Of a DNA stretch of 62,525 bases, positions 1 to 10,169 are shown piece after piece (within the stretch, counting starts at the first letter, position 1; each line of letters begins with the position of its first letter). The notes beneath the pieces are model-generated. The model saw only the letters and a program-made list of their open reading frames with translations. It was not told the DNA's origin and did no database searches. This stretch comes from Acidobacteriota bacterium (lineage in GTDB: Bacteria; Acidobacteriota; Polarisedimenticolia; Gp22-AA2). A program made the position numbers and the translations under genes. The DNA lies in contig JAGYID010000029.1 in assembly GCA_018606725.1 (NCBI GenBank), positions 1 to 62,525 of the forward strand, written 5' to 3'.

Positions 1-94
1 TATGTCGAATACGTTTCGGGTCCTCGCCGCTGCGGGTGCCCGTCATGACGGCCATCTGCGCGGTCTCGCGACGAACCCCGGTGAGAAATCCGGG

Positions 95-1501
<1,407 letters not shown>

Positions 1502-1514
1502 GGCGCGAAATCCT

Positions 1515-3284
1515 TTATGCCGCGGGCGCCGCTCCGGCGATCGGCATCCTGACGAGAACCCGGGCGCCCCCCTCCGGGTCATTGTCCGCTTCGATGACGC
1601 CGCCGTGATCGAGCACGATGCGTCGGGCGATCGACAGGCCCAGGCCGGTGCCACCGGGTCGGGTGGAAAAGTACGGCTCGAACAGACGCAGGCGCGCTTC
1701 GTCGCTCAACCCCGGTCCGCTGTCGCGCACGGTCAGCGCCGCGACGCCGCCGCCGGCCCGCGTCGTCACCGTGACGACGCCGGCCCGGTCACCGACCGCC
1801 TGCAGGGCGTTGCCGACCAGATTGTTGATCACCTCGCCGAACAAGTCCGGATCGATCGGCAGCAGGGGCAGCGCCGGGTCGAGGTCGGCGACGATGCGCA
1901 CCCCCGAGCGATCGTCCCGATACAGACGCAGCACCGACTCGACGAGCCGGTTCAGGTCGGTCGGGCGCGGCTGCGGCGCCGGCAGGCGGCCGAAGCGGGA
2001 GAAGTCGTCGAGGACGCGGCGCATGCGGCGGATCTCCTCCTGGATGGTCTCGATCGCGAGTTCGAAGGCGGCGTCGAACTCGGCGGGTCGCACCTCCCGG
2101 GTCCGACGCAGTCCCTCCAGGGTCAGGGCGATCGGCGCGAGCGGATTCTTGATCTCGTGTGCCACCCGGCGTGCCACTTCTTCCGCCGCCGCCCGGCGCT
2201 CGGCCCGGCGCAGGCGCTCGCGGCTGTCACGCAGGGCCTCGACCATCCGGTTGAACGCCCGCGCCAGGTCGCCGACCTCGCCCGGTCCGCCGACCTCCGG
2301 CACCGCCTCGTAGCGCCCGCTGGCGATTTGCCCGGTCATGTCCTCCAGTTGTCGCAGCGGCCTGGTCACGCCGCGAGCCAGCGCCAGTGCGACGAGCAGC
2401 GAGACCGCAGCGCCGACCGCCATGACGCCGAGTGCCGCCCGGCCGAGCGAGCCGGACAGACGTTCGAACCGCTCCATCGACACCGCCGCCACCAGCGCCC
2501 CGAGGACCGTCCCGTCGCCGGCGCGCAGCCGGCGGGCGCGATAGCTGAAGGCCACGCCGCGGTCGGCGATGTCCCCGACGCTCTGATCGTCACCGCCCTC
2601 CCCCGCCCGGCGCAGCCGCGCCGCGACCTCCGGAGGCACCGGCAGCGGATCGTCCGGACGGCTGGCGGCGACGATGCCGCCGTCGCGGTCGAGCAGCAAC
2701 GCCTTGACCGCGCCGCCCGGCGACAGCCGGCGGAGGAAACCGGCGTCGAGGAGCCTCCCGCCGACCAGCTGAGTGCCGGGACCGTAGCCGGGCAGGGGTC
2801 GTCGCGCCTGCAGCGTCAGGGCGCGACCGACGCCCGGATCGATCTCATCCTCGACGATCGACGCCGCCGCTCCACCAAGCTGGCGCTTCACCTGGTCGAC
2901 CTGGCCGGCGCGACCGGGGGCCTGCCCGGACGACAGGGTGACCCCCTCCGGATCGAGGATGACGAGACAATCCAGCCCGGACGTCTCCAGCAAGCGGCCG
3001 GCATAGTCGCGCATGGCCGGCTGGCCGGGGGCGGGGCGGGACCGATCGGCGGCGATCGCTTCGGCGAGGATCTCCAACGCGTCGCGGACATCATCGCCTT
3101 CGCGGCGTACAGCGGCGTCGAACTCGGCGAGCGACTCGTCGATCCGCCCCCGGTCCTCGGCGCGCACGAGCGATCGAACCCGCTCGCGGATGAGCCAGAC
3201 GACGGCAGTCGGGGGGCCGACGCTCAGAACGAGCAGCAGAGCGGCGATGCGCGTCCGTAGGGAGGTGTTGGAAGGTCTCTTCAG
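1515..3284 (-). CDS. Membrane sensor histidine kinase, NtrY-like (probable CTG start)
   Basis: Inner-membrane sensor kinase that should phosphorylate the regulator encoded next to it. In order: an N-terminal membrane segment, a sensor region of about 240 residues, a second membrane helix, HAMP, HisKA with the phospho-histidine in VAHEIKNPL, and an ATPase domain with NNLVGNALQAV, DSGPGL and GGTGLGL. The first standard start (GTG at 3167) leaves out the first membrane helix, which is encoded in frame from 3284. I find no ATG, GTG or TTG over that stretch; a CTG at 3284-3282 overlaps the HU stop TGA and would give 589 aa. With GTG 3167 the product is 550 aa. Function is firm; the start is inferred. 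Confidence 0.85.
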   Translation of the reverse strand: MKRPSNTSLRTRIAALLLVLSVGPPTAVVWLIRERVRSLVRAEDRGRIDESLAEFDAAVRREGDDVRDALEILAEAIAADRSRPAPGQPAMRDYAGRLLETSGLDCLVILDPEGVTLSSGQAPGRAGQVDQVKRQLGGAAASIVEDEIDPGVGRALTLQARRPLPGYGPGTQLVGGRLLDAGFLRRLSPGGAVKALLLDRDGGIVAASRPDDPLPVPPEVAARLRRAGEGGDDQSVGDIADRGVAFSYRARRLRAGDGTVLGALVAAVSMERFERLSGSLGRAALGVMAVGAAVSLLVALALARGVTRPLRQLEDMTGQIASGRYEAVPEVGGPGEVGDLARAFNRMVEALRDSRERLRRAERRAAAEEVARRVAHEIKNPLAPIALTLEGLRRTREVRPAEFDAAFELAIETIQEEIRRMRRVLDDFSRFGRLPAPQPRPTDLNRLVESVLRLYRDDRSGVRIVADLDPALPLLPIDPDLFGEVINNLVGNALQAVGDRAGVVTVTTRAGGGVAALTVRDSGPGLSDEARLRLFEPYFSTRPGGTGLGLSIARRIVLDHGGVIEADNDPEGGARVLVRMPIAGAAPAA

Positions 3285-3553
3285 CGGACCTCGGCCTTGA
3301 GGCTCTTGCCCACGGTGAAGCGTACGACGCGGCGGGTCGGGATCTTGATCGGCGCGCCGGTTTGCGGATTGCGCCCGGTGCGCGCCCGTCGTCGCGCGAC
3401 GGTGAAGGTGCCGAAGCCAACCAGGCTCGCCCGGTCCCCCTTCTTCAACGACCGGCTGATGTGCCCCAGCATCGAATCAACGACGCGTCCCGCCTGCACT
3501 TTGGTCATGCGCGTGTCCCGCGCGACTCGGTGGACCAGCTCGGCCTTGTTCAT
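3281..3553 (-). CDS. hup: HU-family DNA-binding protein
   Basis: 90 aa histone-like nucleoid protein that bends and compacts DNA as a dimer. It begins MNKAELVHRVA and carries the HU/IHF core GFGTFTVARRRARTGRNPQT followed by PIKIPTRRVVRF, the DNA-gripping arm and following strand. Length is typical of the family. ATG 3553 is chosen over TTG 3556 because GGAGGT sits six bases upstream of the ATG. It is the first gene of an operon with the kinase and regulator downstream; its TGA overlaps the proposed CTG start of the kinase. HU rather than IHF is a judgement from general similarity. Confidence 0.95.
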   Translation of the reverse strand: MNKAELVHRVARDTRMTKVQAGRVVDSMLGHISRSLKKGDRASLVGFGTFTVARRRARTGRNPQTGAPIKIPTRRVVRFTVGKSLKAEVR

Positions 3554-3619
3554 CAAGGCACCTCCTGGCTCGTGGTTCCTGGATCGGAAAAGTCAGGGCT
3601 CTCGATCAGTGTTGCCGCG

Positions 3620-3649
3620 CTTATAGCAAATGCGCCGAGAATCTGTCAA
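3620..3649 (-). promoter_or_regulatory. Sigma-70-type promoter of the hup-kinase-regulator operon
   Basis: Reading on the minus strand, TTGACA (3649-3644), an 18-base spacer and TATAAG (3625-3620). This would start RNA near 3613 and leave a leader of about 60 bases before the HU ATG. Confidence 0.75.
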
Positions 3650-3702
3650 TGCACCGAGCGTGAGTTGTCGTGAGTGCGGCGGGTGTGAGCCGCCAGGCGG
3701 GC

Positions 3703-3708
3703 TATAAT
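3703..3708 (+). promoter_or_regulatory. Probable -10 box for ttcA
   Basis: A perfect TATAAT lies about 45 bases before the likely ttcA start. No good -35 hexamer is visible at 16-18 bases upstream, so this is a partial promoter call. Confidence 0.45.
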
Positions 3709-3753
3709 GCCGCACCGGCGGGTCTTCCCCCCGCCGTTTCCGAGGGGTGGCGG

Positions 3754-4632
3754 TTGTCGACGCTCATGCAGATCGAGTTGCCACGCCGGCAGCGCGGGCG
3801 GGCCGCCGCGGCGGCCGGCCCCAATTTGATGAAACTGCTGGCACGCCGGGTCGGGCGGGCGATCCAGGACTACGGCCTGATCGCGGACGGCGACCGTATC
3901 CTGTGCGGCATGTCGGGCGGCAAGGATTCCTACGCCATGCTGCACGTGCTCGATCACCTGCGCCGCCGCGCGCCGGTGCGCTTCGAGCTGGTCGCCGTGA
4001 CCGTCGATCAGGGCTATCGGGGCTTCCAGGTCGAGGCGCTGGAAGCGTACTTCAAGGAGAAGGGCTACGAGCACCACATCGAGCGGACCAACATCGCCGA
4101 GGTCATCGACGACACCATGCCGCTCGGCGACACGCATTGCTCGATGTGCGCCCGCCTGCGGCGCGGCGTGTTGTACCGGCTCGCCGGCCAGCTCCGCTGC
4201 AACAAGATCGCCCTCGGCCACCACGCCGACGATTTACTGGAGACGCTGTTGATGAGCCAGTTCTTCAACGGCGAGATCTGCTCCATGCCGCCTGTCCTGA
4301 AGGCGCGCGATGGCCGCAACACCGTCATCCGACCGCTGTGCTACGTCTGGGAGGACGAGATCAGGAAGTTCACGACCCAGGAGGGTTTCCCGGTGATCTG
4401 TTGCGCCTGCCCGGCCTGCGGCGATCACTCGTTGCAGCGGACCCGGATGAAGACGCTCCTCGCCAAGCTGGAGTCCGAGCACCCGGGCATCAAGAATTCC
4501 CTGCTGCGGTCCCTCTCCAACATCCGGCTCAACCACCTGCTCGACCCGCGTTGGCTCGAGGGCGGTGCGCCGGCGCCAGCCGGGGCGCCGATTCGGTCCG
4601 CGGACGAGCGATCGCACACACCGGAAGGATAA
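3754..4632 (+). CDS. ttcA: tRNA 2-thiocytidine(32) synthetase TtcA
   Basis: ATP- and Fe-S-dependent enzyme that thiolates C32 of certain tRNAs. The PP-loop SGGKDS lies at about residues 54-59, the first cysteine pair is in THCSMCARLRRG, and the later cysteines are in CCACPACG; the C-terminal block ending NHLLDPRWL fits TtcA rather than TilS. The TTG at 3754 is preceded by a purine-rich GAGGGG five to ten bases upstream; ATG 3766 in the same frame is an alternative. The product is 292 aa with TTG. It is a single gene between divergent and convergent neighbours, probably constitutive. Confidence 0.93.
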   Translation: MSTLMQIELPRRQRGRAAAAAGPNLMKLLARRVGRAIQDYGLIADGDRILCGMSGGKDSYAMLHVLDHLRRRAPVRFELVAVTVDQGYRGFQVEALEAYFKEKGYEHHIERTNIAEVIDDTMPLGDTHCSMCARLRRGVLYRLAGQLRCNKIALGHHADDLLETLLMSQFFNGEICSMPPVLKARDGRNTVIRPLCYVWEDEIRKFTTQEGFPVICCACPACGDHSLQRTRMKTLLAKLESEHPGIKNSLLRSLSNIRLNHLLDPRWLEGGAPAPAGAPIRSADERSHTPEG

Positions 4633-4668
4633 AAAAAGGGGGCGGCGGAGAACCCGTTCCGCCGCCCC
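4631..4668 (-). terminator. Intrinsic terminator for the minus-strand HEAT-repeat gene
   Basis: A perfect 11-base stem (4639-4649 with 4658-4668) with an 8-base loop is followed on the minus strand by seven Us (4637-4631). It also ends just after ttcA, where the hairpin could act on the plus strand without a U tract. Between it and 4967 lies an A+T-richer stretch of about 300 bases in which I recognise no gene or motif. Confidence 0.8.
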
Positions 4669-4967
4669 GACACGGGCGGGCGAACCCGCTCGTGGGAGGG
4701 AGCTTGAAGCGGCCGCCGTTCCGGGTCACGCCCCGGCTCGCCGCAAACCAGAACGCCACGTCCCGGGACGGCGGCCGATGTCTTGTTGCGTCGGCGCGGT
4801 CTTGCTATTGCGACATGAACCTACCGTCAAATTTGTAATTGTCAACATGAAAAACATTCAGGTCATTTCTTCGACCCGGCCCTTTGATTCCTCCCCAGGC
4901 ATGAGAAGCGTGGATGGTGTGCATTTGCGGCCGGGAGACTTGTTATAAGAGCAATACAGGACGGAAC

Positions 4968-6263
4968 TTACTGCTCGAACCGCAGCGCCGTCGCGGCCGA
5001 GATCTCCGGCAGCGCGACGAGGTCGGACGCCAGGTCCCGCAGCACGGCGTGGACCTCATAGCGCCCGGCGGCGAGCACCGGCCCCGCCACAAATTCGCGC
5101 CGCAGCATCTCCCCCGGCCCGAGATCCACCAGCACCGCCACGATGTCGACCGCCGTCGCGCCCGGGGAATGGGCCTCCGACCTCGCGATCGAGGGGTCAT
5201 CACGCCGGGCCGCCGGTCCGGAGGAGGCGCTCTCCCCGGATGTCGTTCCGGGCCGGGATGATGTCTGTTTCCCGGCCGGCCGGCTGCCCGGGGGCGACGG
5301 GGTCGGTGCCGGGACGATCCGGATCAGTCTGACCCCGGGGCCGCCGGGATCGGGGGCGATCGCCAGCCTGCGGCGCGAGACGTTCTGCACTTCCAGAACG
5401 CAGGAGATCTGGTCGCCCACTCTGGGCGGCTCCTCCGGATTGCAGGAGACCTTCGCCTGCAGATCGGCAGGGCCTCTGTCGAACGCACCACGCAACGTAG
5501 TTGCCGCCAGCGCGCCGCACAGGGCAAGCGTCCTGAACGCTTCAGTCCTCGCCGCGCCGTCGTCGCGCGCCAGCGCGGCGCGAGCCAGGGCGATCCCCGA
5601 TTGCGTCCACTCGTCACCCGGATCGTCGCGATGCAGGTCGTACCAGCCTTTCCAGTCGGCGACCGCCACCGGTCGCGCCGCGGAAGAAGCGAGCGGACCA
5701 TCGTGGAAGGAATGGCAGGTCAGCCCGACCAGCGCGTCGTGGGCGAGCCTGCCGATCGTCGTCGTCCGATCGTCCCGGATGATCCGGCGCCGGTCGCCCA
5801 GGCGCTCGATCAGGTACGGCACCGCCTCACGGAGTCGCTGGCGCCTGGCAGCATGGATCAGCGCCTCGACGACCCAGGGGCTCCGGTCGCCCAGGAACGG
5901 ACGATAGGAGGTGAAATCGGCGCATCCGCCGGCGTCGAGGGCACGGACGGCGTTCTCCCGAACGCGGTCACTGGAATATGTCGCCAGCCGGCCGAGAGTG
6001 CCGCACGGGTCGGAGAGCTTCGCCAGTTCGGTCTCTATGAACGGGCGCTGCGCTTCGAAATCGTCGTCGAGGAGAAGCGTGATGAGGGTCTCGAGCGGCC
6101 CTGCCGCCGCCGGCCCGGACCTCGCGGCGGTCGCCGGGACCGCCGCAGCCGTCACGGTCAACCAGCAGATCCAGCAGATTAGCCCGATCCAATAACCCGT
6201 ACGGCGCTCGGACCGGGAGGCTCTCATCAGCCAGTCCGGTCCGCGCCGGATACCTTTTTGCAT
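4968..6263 (-). CDS. Secreted HEAT-repeat protein of unknown function
   Basis: 431 aa. The N-terminus has a basic stretch and one hydrophobic segment rich in Trp, Ile and Cys (GYWIGLICWICWLTV), a signal peptide or anchor. The first half (about 55-170) reads as HEAT-like helical repeats (DDDFEAQRPFIETELAKL, SDRVRENAVRALDAGG, DRSPWVVEALIHAA). The second half is a beta-rich region with a Pro/Ser-rich linker. ATG 6263 is preceded by AAGGGTGA; ATG 6227 is an in-frame alternative without an obvious ribosome site. I cannot assign a function: HEAT repeats suggest protein binding in the periplasm or at the membrane. Confidence 0.75.
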   Translation of the reverse strand: MQKGIRRGPDWLMRASRSERRTGYWIGLICWICWLTVTAAAVPATAARSGPAAAGPLETLITLLLDDDFEAQRPFIETELAKLSDPCGTLGRLATYSSDRVRENAVRALDAGGCADFTSYRPFLGDRSPWVVEALIHAARRQRLREAVPYLIERLGDRRRIIRDDRTTTIGRLAHDALVGLTCHSFHDGPLASSAARPVAVADWKGWYDLHRDDPGDEWTQSGIALARAALARDDGAARTEAFRTLALCGALAATTLRGAFDRGPADLQAKVSCNPEEPPRVGDQISCVLEVQNVSRRRLAIAPDPGGPGVRLIRIVPAPTPSPPGSRPAGKQTSSRPGTTSGESASSGPAARRDDPSIARSEAHSPGATAVDIVAVLVDLGPGEMLRREFVAGPVLAAGRYEVHAVLRDLASDLVALPEISAATALRFEQ

Positions 6264-6334
6264 TTCACCCTTGCGTCAAGTGATTGGCGGTCACTATATA
6301 TGGCTGCGGAGCGAAGGGACAAGGGCCCGTTTTC

Positions 6335-6363
6335 TTGACGCTCCCGGGACCGTGTGTTAGATT
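6335..6363 (+). promoter_or_regulatory. Sigma-70-type promoter of bactofilin
   Basis: TTGACG (6335-6340), a 17-base spacer and TAGATT (6358-6363). Predicted RNA start near 6370, about 200 bases before the bactofilin ATG. Confidence 0.7.
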
Positions 6364-6369
6364 CCCGCG

Positions 6370-6567
6370 CACCCTGAACGTGCGCATGCGGTTCCGAGTG
6401 ACTCTTTAGGGGAGCATCGGCTCCCGCGTCACCTTCCCGCAGCCGCCCGGTTGCCCCGGTCGGCGGTTTGATGCCTGCCCTCCCTGGATCGTTCAGGGCA
6501 GCAGCCTCATCGCGCGGGAAGACAACGATCCCCCGGAGCAATCCGGGTTTTCCTAAGGAGGTCCTGC
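6370..6567 (+). promoter_or_regulatory. Long structured leader before bactofilin with terminator-like hairpin
   Basis: The leader starts with a 9-base arm (6372-6380) perfectly complementary to 6490-6498, enclosing smaller hairpins such as 6410-6415 with 6420-6425. Just before the ribosome site is CCCGGA (6532-6537) paired with TCCGGG (6542-6547) around a GCAA tetraloop, followed by four Ts. TAAGGAGGT (6554-6562) comes next. This layout resembles a riboswitch or attenuator, but I match no known class. Confidence 0.4.
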
Positions 6568-7083
6568 ATGTGGGATAAGAGAGACAATGCCGGCCAGCCA
6601 GGAGCGACGTCCGTGAGCCCGAGCTACTCGTCCGATCCGGTGAAGTCGTCCGCCCGCCTGACGAACATCAACATCGGTCCCTCGATCCAGATCAAGGGCG
6701 AGCTCCAGGGCGACGAGGATCTGACCATCGATGGCCGCATCGAGGGGAAAATCGATCTGCGGGATCACAACCTGACGATCGGGCCGAACGGCAAGATCAA
6801 GGCGGACCTTTACGCCAACACGATCATCATCGCCGGCGATGTGACCGGCAACGCCTTCGCGGCCGAGCGCGTCGAGATCGCTCCGACCGGCCGCCTGACC
6901 GGCGACATCGCCTCGCCCCGCATCACCATCGCCGATGGCGCCCACTTCAAGGGCAGCGTCGACATGGAGCGGGCCAACGAAGCCGCGCGTCGGACCGCCG
7001 GCGCCGCCAAGACCGAGACAACCGGCCGCCTGCCGGAGGTCAAAGACACGGCATTCAAGACGTCACAGCCGCCGCGGGTCTGA
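6568..7083 (+). CDS. Bactofilin (polymer-forming cytoskeletal protein)
   Basis: 171 aa cytosolic scaffold protein that assembles into filaments. After a Ser/Pro-rich N-terminal tail of about 30 residues, the central domain (about 33-140) has the periodic beta-helix pattern of bactofilins: IQIKGELQGDEDLTIDGRIEG, then LTIGPNGKIKADLYANTI and VEIAPTGRLTGDI. The C-terminal tail is charged and disordered-looking. ATG 6568 follows a near-perfect Shine-Dalgarno, TAAGGAGGT, five bases away. Bactofilins organise cell shape or polar structures; which applies here cannot be read from sequence. The gene may be co-transcribed with the methyltransferase 80 bases downstream. Confidence 0.93.
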   Translation: MWDKRDNAGQPGATSVSPSYSSDPVKSSARLTNINIGPSIQIKGELQGDEDLTIDGRIEGKIDLRDHNLTIGPNGKIKADLYANTIIIAGDVTGNAFAAERVEIAPTGRLTGDIASPRITIADGAHFKGSVDMERANEAARRTAGAAKTETTGRLPEVKDTAFKTSQPPRV

Positions 7084-7163
7084 AGACGCCCGGCGCCGAA
7101 ACCGGTCCCGCCCGGGGTCGCCGACTCCGGGCGGGGCCGAGCCGGCCACCTCCGGGTTCATCG

Positions 7164-8279
7164 ATGCTGCACTTCTTCACCAGAAAAGAGGGCAAGGACA
7201 AGGCCGATACGCAGCGTTCCCCGGCCCTCGCCCTGACCTCGTACATCCTCCCGAAGTTCCTGAAGCGCCTCGCCCCCCGGCAAAAGCCGTACGTCCTCGA
7301 CCTCGGCCCCTTGAGTGGACCCAACATCGAGTTCTTCGCCCATCTTGGTTTCAAGATCCGGGTGGAGGATCTCCTGTCCCCGGTCCCGGACGACCGGGCC
7401 TCCGGAGAGAACTCCGCGCCGGAGTCCGCCGCCGCGATGGAGACGGCCGCCGCGCCTGCCGACATCGCGGCCCCCCTGCCGCTGGAGCAGGAGGCACCCG
7501 CGCCGGCGCGAGCCGCCGCGCCGCCGGCAGCCATGCCTGCCGCCGGACGAGCCGGCGCGGTCGAGGCGGGCGCGTTCCTCGGGGGCGCCGCCGTCCAGGC
7601 GGTCCAGCCGGACGGCGTGCCGCCTGCCGCCAGGACCTCCGGGCCGGCACCCGCCGTCGGCGCCGGCGGCGGGGCGTCGGCGGCGGGCGCGCCGTCGTTG
7701 ACCCGGCCGGGTGCGCGTCCGAGCCGCAGGATCGTTCTGCCGCCGCGTACTTTCCCCCGTCATGACGCAGGGCAGGGGTCGGCGCATCCCGGCCGCGGCG
7801 TCAGCAGGGGTGCGACCGGCGCGGCCGCGGCCGCGCCGGCGGTCCGGCTGCAGACGTCCTTCCCGTATCCCGACGAAACCTTCGACGCGGTGATCGCCTG
7901 GGACCTGTTCAATTTCTACGACCCGGCGTCGGTCCGGCTGATTGCCGCGGAGACGCGCCGCATCCTGAAGCCGGGCGGCTACGTCCTGGCATATTTCCAC
8001 GCCCGGCAGGCGTCCGGGCCGGACACACCGCGGCGCTTCCGGGTCGTCGATGAGCGTCACCTGGTCGCCGAGGCGGGGGCGGCGGCGGCGCAGCCGCGGC
8101 ACGTGTACCAGAATCGCGACATCGAAAAGATGTTCGCCGGGCTGGCCATCGTCGAGCTGTACTTCCTGAAGAACTCGCTGCGCGAGCTCCTCATGGAGAA
8201 GCGGACCGGAGTCCAAACGCGGTCGAAGCCGCTCGTCGGCCCGGCCGCGCCGAAGCCGCCGCGTTTCACCATCGAGTAA
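7164..8279 (+). CDS. SAM-dependent methyltransferase-like protein with large Ala/Pro insertion
   Basis: 371 aa. The N-terminal part holds a methyltransferase motif I-like segment (VLDLGPLSGPN, about residues 45-55). The C-terminal part has the later Rossmann motifs: FPYPDETFDAVIAWDLFNF, then ETRRILKPGGYVLAYF. Between them lies about 140 residues of Ala/Pro/Gly-rich low-complexity sequence (roughly 80-225) that no folded methyltransferase should need. Motif I lacks the usual GxGxG spacing. The substrate is unknown. The frame stays open throughout, so this is an insertion, not a frameshift. It follows bactofilin and may be its operon partner. Confidence 0.75.
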   Translation: MLHFFTRKEGKDKADTQRSPALALTSYILPKFLKRLAPRQKPYVLDLGPLSGPNIEFFAHLGFKIRVEDLLSPVPDDRASGENSAPESAAAMETAAAPADIAAPLPLEQEAPAPARAAAPPAAMPAAGRAGAVEAGAFLGGAAVQAVQPDGVPPAARTSGPAPAVGAGGGASAAGAPSLTRPGARPSRRIVLPPRTFPRHDAGQGSAHPGRGVSRGATGAAAAAPAVRLQTSFPYPDETFDAVIAWDLFNFYDPASVRLIAAETRRILKPGGYVLAYFHARQASGPDTPRRFRVVDERHLVAEAGAAAAQPRHVYQNRDIEKMFAGLAIVELYFLKNSLRELLMEKRTGVQTRSKPLVGPAAPKPPRFTIE

Positions 8280-8321
8280 TTACCCGCGATCGAGTAAAAT
8301 CTGCAGTTTCCGGGGGACATC

Positions 8322-10169
8322 GTGAGCGTCCATCTGCGCCGCGCGGATATCCGCAACATCGCCATCATCGCCCACGTCGATCACGGTAAGACGACGCTGG
8401 TCGACCGCCTGTTGCAGCAGACGGGCACCTTCCGGGCCAACGAGCGGCTGGTCGAGCGGGTCATGGACAGCAACGACCTGGAGCGCGAGCGCGGCATCAC
8501 CATCCTGTCGAAGAACACCTCCATCCACTACAACGGCGTGAAGATCAACATTGTCGACACCCCCGGCCACGCCGACTTCGGCGGCGAGGTGGAGCGCATC
8601 CTCGGCATGGTCGACGGCGTGCTGCTGCTGGTGGACGCCGCCGAGGGGCCCCTGCCGCAGACCCGGTTCGTGTTGAAGAAGTCGCTCGAGCTCGGGCTGA
8701 GGCCGATCGTCGTGATCAACAAGATCGACCGCTCCGACGCCCGGCCGCACCAGGTCCTCGACGAGGTCTTCCAGCTGATGCTCAACCTCGGGGCGGCGGA
8801 CGAGCAGCTCGACTTCCCGCATCTGTACGCCTCGGCCAAGCTGGGCTACGCGCGGCGCGAATTGGAGCACACCGACACCGACGTCCGGCCGCTGCTCGAC
8901 ACCATCCTGAAGGAAGTGCCGCACCCGCCGGGCGACGCCGCCGCCCCGCTGCAGCTCCAGATGACCACGCTCGACTACAACGATTACGTCGGACGCATCG
9001 CCATCGGACGGGTTTTCCGCGGCACCATCCGGCAGAACGCGCCGATCGCACTGTTGAAGCTGGACGGCACGGCGCAGGCCTGGAAGGTGACGCGCCTGGA
9101 GACCTTCGAGGGGCTGAAGCGGGCGCCGGTCGATGAGGCGGCCGCCGGCGAGATCGTCGCCGTCGCCGGCATCCCGGAGATCCAGATCGGCGAAACAATC
9201 ACCGACCCGAACGCCCAGGACGCCCTGCCGCCGATCCGGGTGGACGAGCCGACGATCTCGATGGACTTCGTGGTCAACGACTCGCCGTTCGCCGGTCAGG
9301 TTGGCCGGTTCGTCACCTCCCGCCATCTGCGCGAGCGGCTGCAGAAGGAGGCGCGCGCCAACGTGGCGCTGCGCGTCGAGGAGACCGACAGCCCCGATAC
9401 CTTCAAGGTCTCGGGACGCGGCGAGCTGCACCTGGCGATCCTCGCCGAGACGATGCGCCGCGAGGGGTACGAGTTCCAGCTGGCGCGGCCCCAGGTCATC
9501 TTCCGCAAGGACGCGCAGGGACGGACGCTCGAGCCGATCGAGTACCTGGTGCTGGACCTCGAGGAGGCGTACCGCGGCCGGGTGATGGAGATGCTCGGCT
9601 CCCGGCGGGCCGAAATGGCCGACATGATCGGCGCCGGGACCGGGCGGATCCGGTTGGAATTCACCGTGCCGGCGCGGGGGCTGCTCGGCTTCCGGCGCGA
9701 GTTCCTCACCGAGACCCGCGGCACCGGGATCATGTCGCACGTCTTCCATGAGTACGGGTCGTACCGCGGTGACATCGCGGCCCGCAATCGAGGCGCGCTC
9801 GTCGTCAAGGAGCCGGGCGTCACCGTGACCTTCGCCCTGCACAACCTCGAGGATCGCGGCACGCTGTTCTGCGGTCCGGGGCTGCCGGTGTACGAGGGGA
9901 TGATCGTCGGCGAGCACTCGCGCGATACCGACCTGGTCGTCAACCCCTGCAAGAAGAAGCACCTGACCAACATGCGCGCCTCGACCTCCGACGACACCAT
10001 CCGCCTGACGCCGGCGCGCGTCATGTCGCTCGAGGACTGCATCGAGTTCCTCGCCGACGACGAACTGGTCGAGGTCACTCCCAAGACCACGCGGCTGCGC
10101 AAGCGGCTGTTGTCGGCCCACGGTCGCAAGCGCGATGAGAAGGCGCGCGCCGAGGTGACCGCCCCTTGA
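8322..10169 (+). CDS. typA: Translational GTPase TypA/BipA
   Basis: 615 aa ribosome-associated GTPase of the EF-G superfamily, linked to ribosome assembly and stress adaptation. G1 is [10 protein letters not shown], the switch region includes [12 protein letters not shown]3 is [11 protein letters not shown] and G4 is NKIDR. The C-terminal TypA-specific region includes [19 protein letters not shown]. Length is normal. The start is GTG 8322, giving [28 protein letters not shown] lies upstream. The stop TGA overlaps the TTG start of the next gene by four bases, so the two are translationally coupled. Confidence 0.95.
   Translation: MSVHLRRADIRNIAIIAHVDHGKTTLVDRLLQQTGTFRANERLVERVMDSNDLERERGITILSKNTSIHYNGVKINIVDTPGHADFGGEVERILGMVDGVLLLVDAAEGPLPQTRFVLKKSLELGLRPIVVINKIDRSDARPHQVLDEVFQLMLNLGAADEQLDFPHLYASAKLGYARRELEHTDTDVRPLLDTILKEVPHPPGDAAAPLQLQMTTLDYNDYVGRIAIGRVFRGTIRQNAPIALLKLDGTAQAWKVTRLETFEGLKRAPVDEAAAGEIVAVAGIPEIQIGETITDPNAQDALPPIRVDEPTISMDFVVNDSPFAGQVGRFVTSRHLRERLQKEARANVALRVEETDSPDTFKVSGRGELHLAILAETMRREGYEFQLARPQVIFRKDAQGRTLEPIEYLVLDLEEAYRGRVMEMLGSRRAEMADMIGAGTGRIRLEFTVPARGLLGFRREFLTETRGTGIMSHVFHEYGSYRGDIAARNRGALVVKEPGVTVTFALHNLEDRGTLFCGPGLPVYEGMIVGEHSRDTDLVVNPCKKKHLTNMRASTSDDTIRLTPARVMSLEDCIEFLADDELVEVTPKTTRLRKRLLSAHGRKRDEKARAEVTAP

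Noticed and set aside
1-94. Open frame entering at the window edge on the plus strand
   Set aside because: It continues antisense through the regulator gene without recognisable domains.
6386-6409. Seven-codon frame MRFRVTL in the bactofilin leader as a leader peptide
   Set aside because: No ribosome-binding site and no run of a regulatory amino acid.
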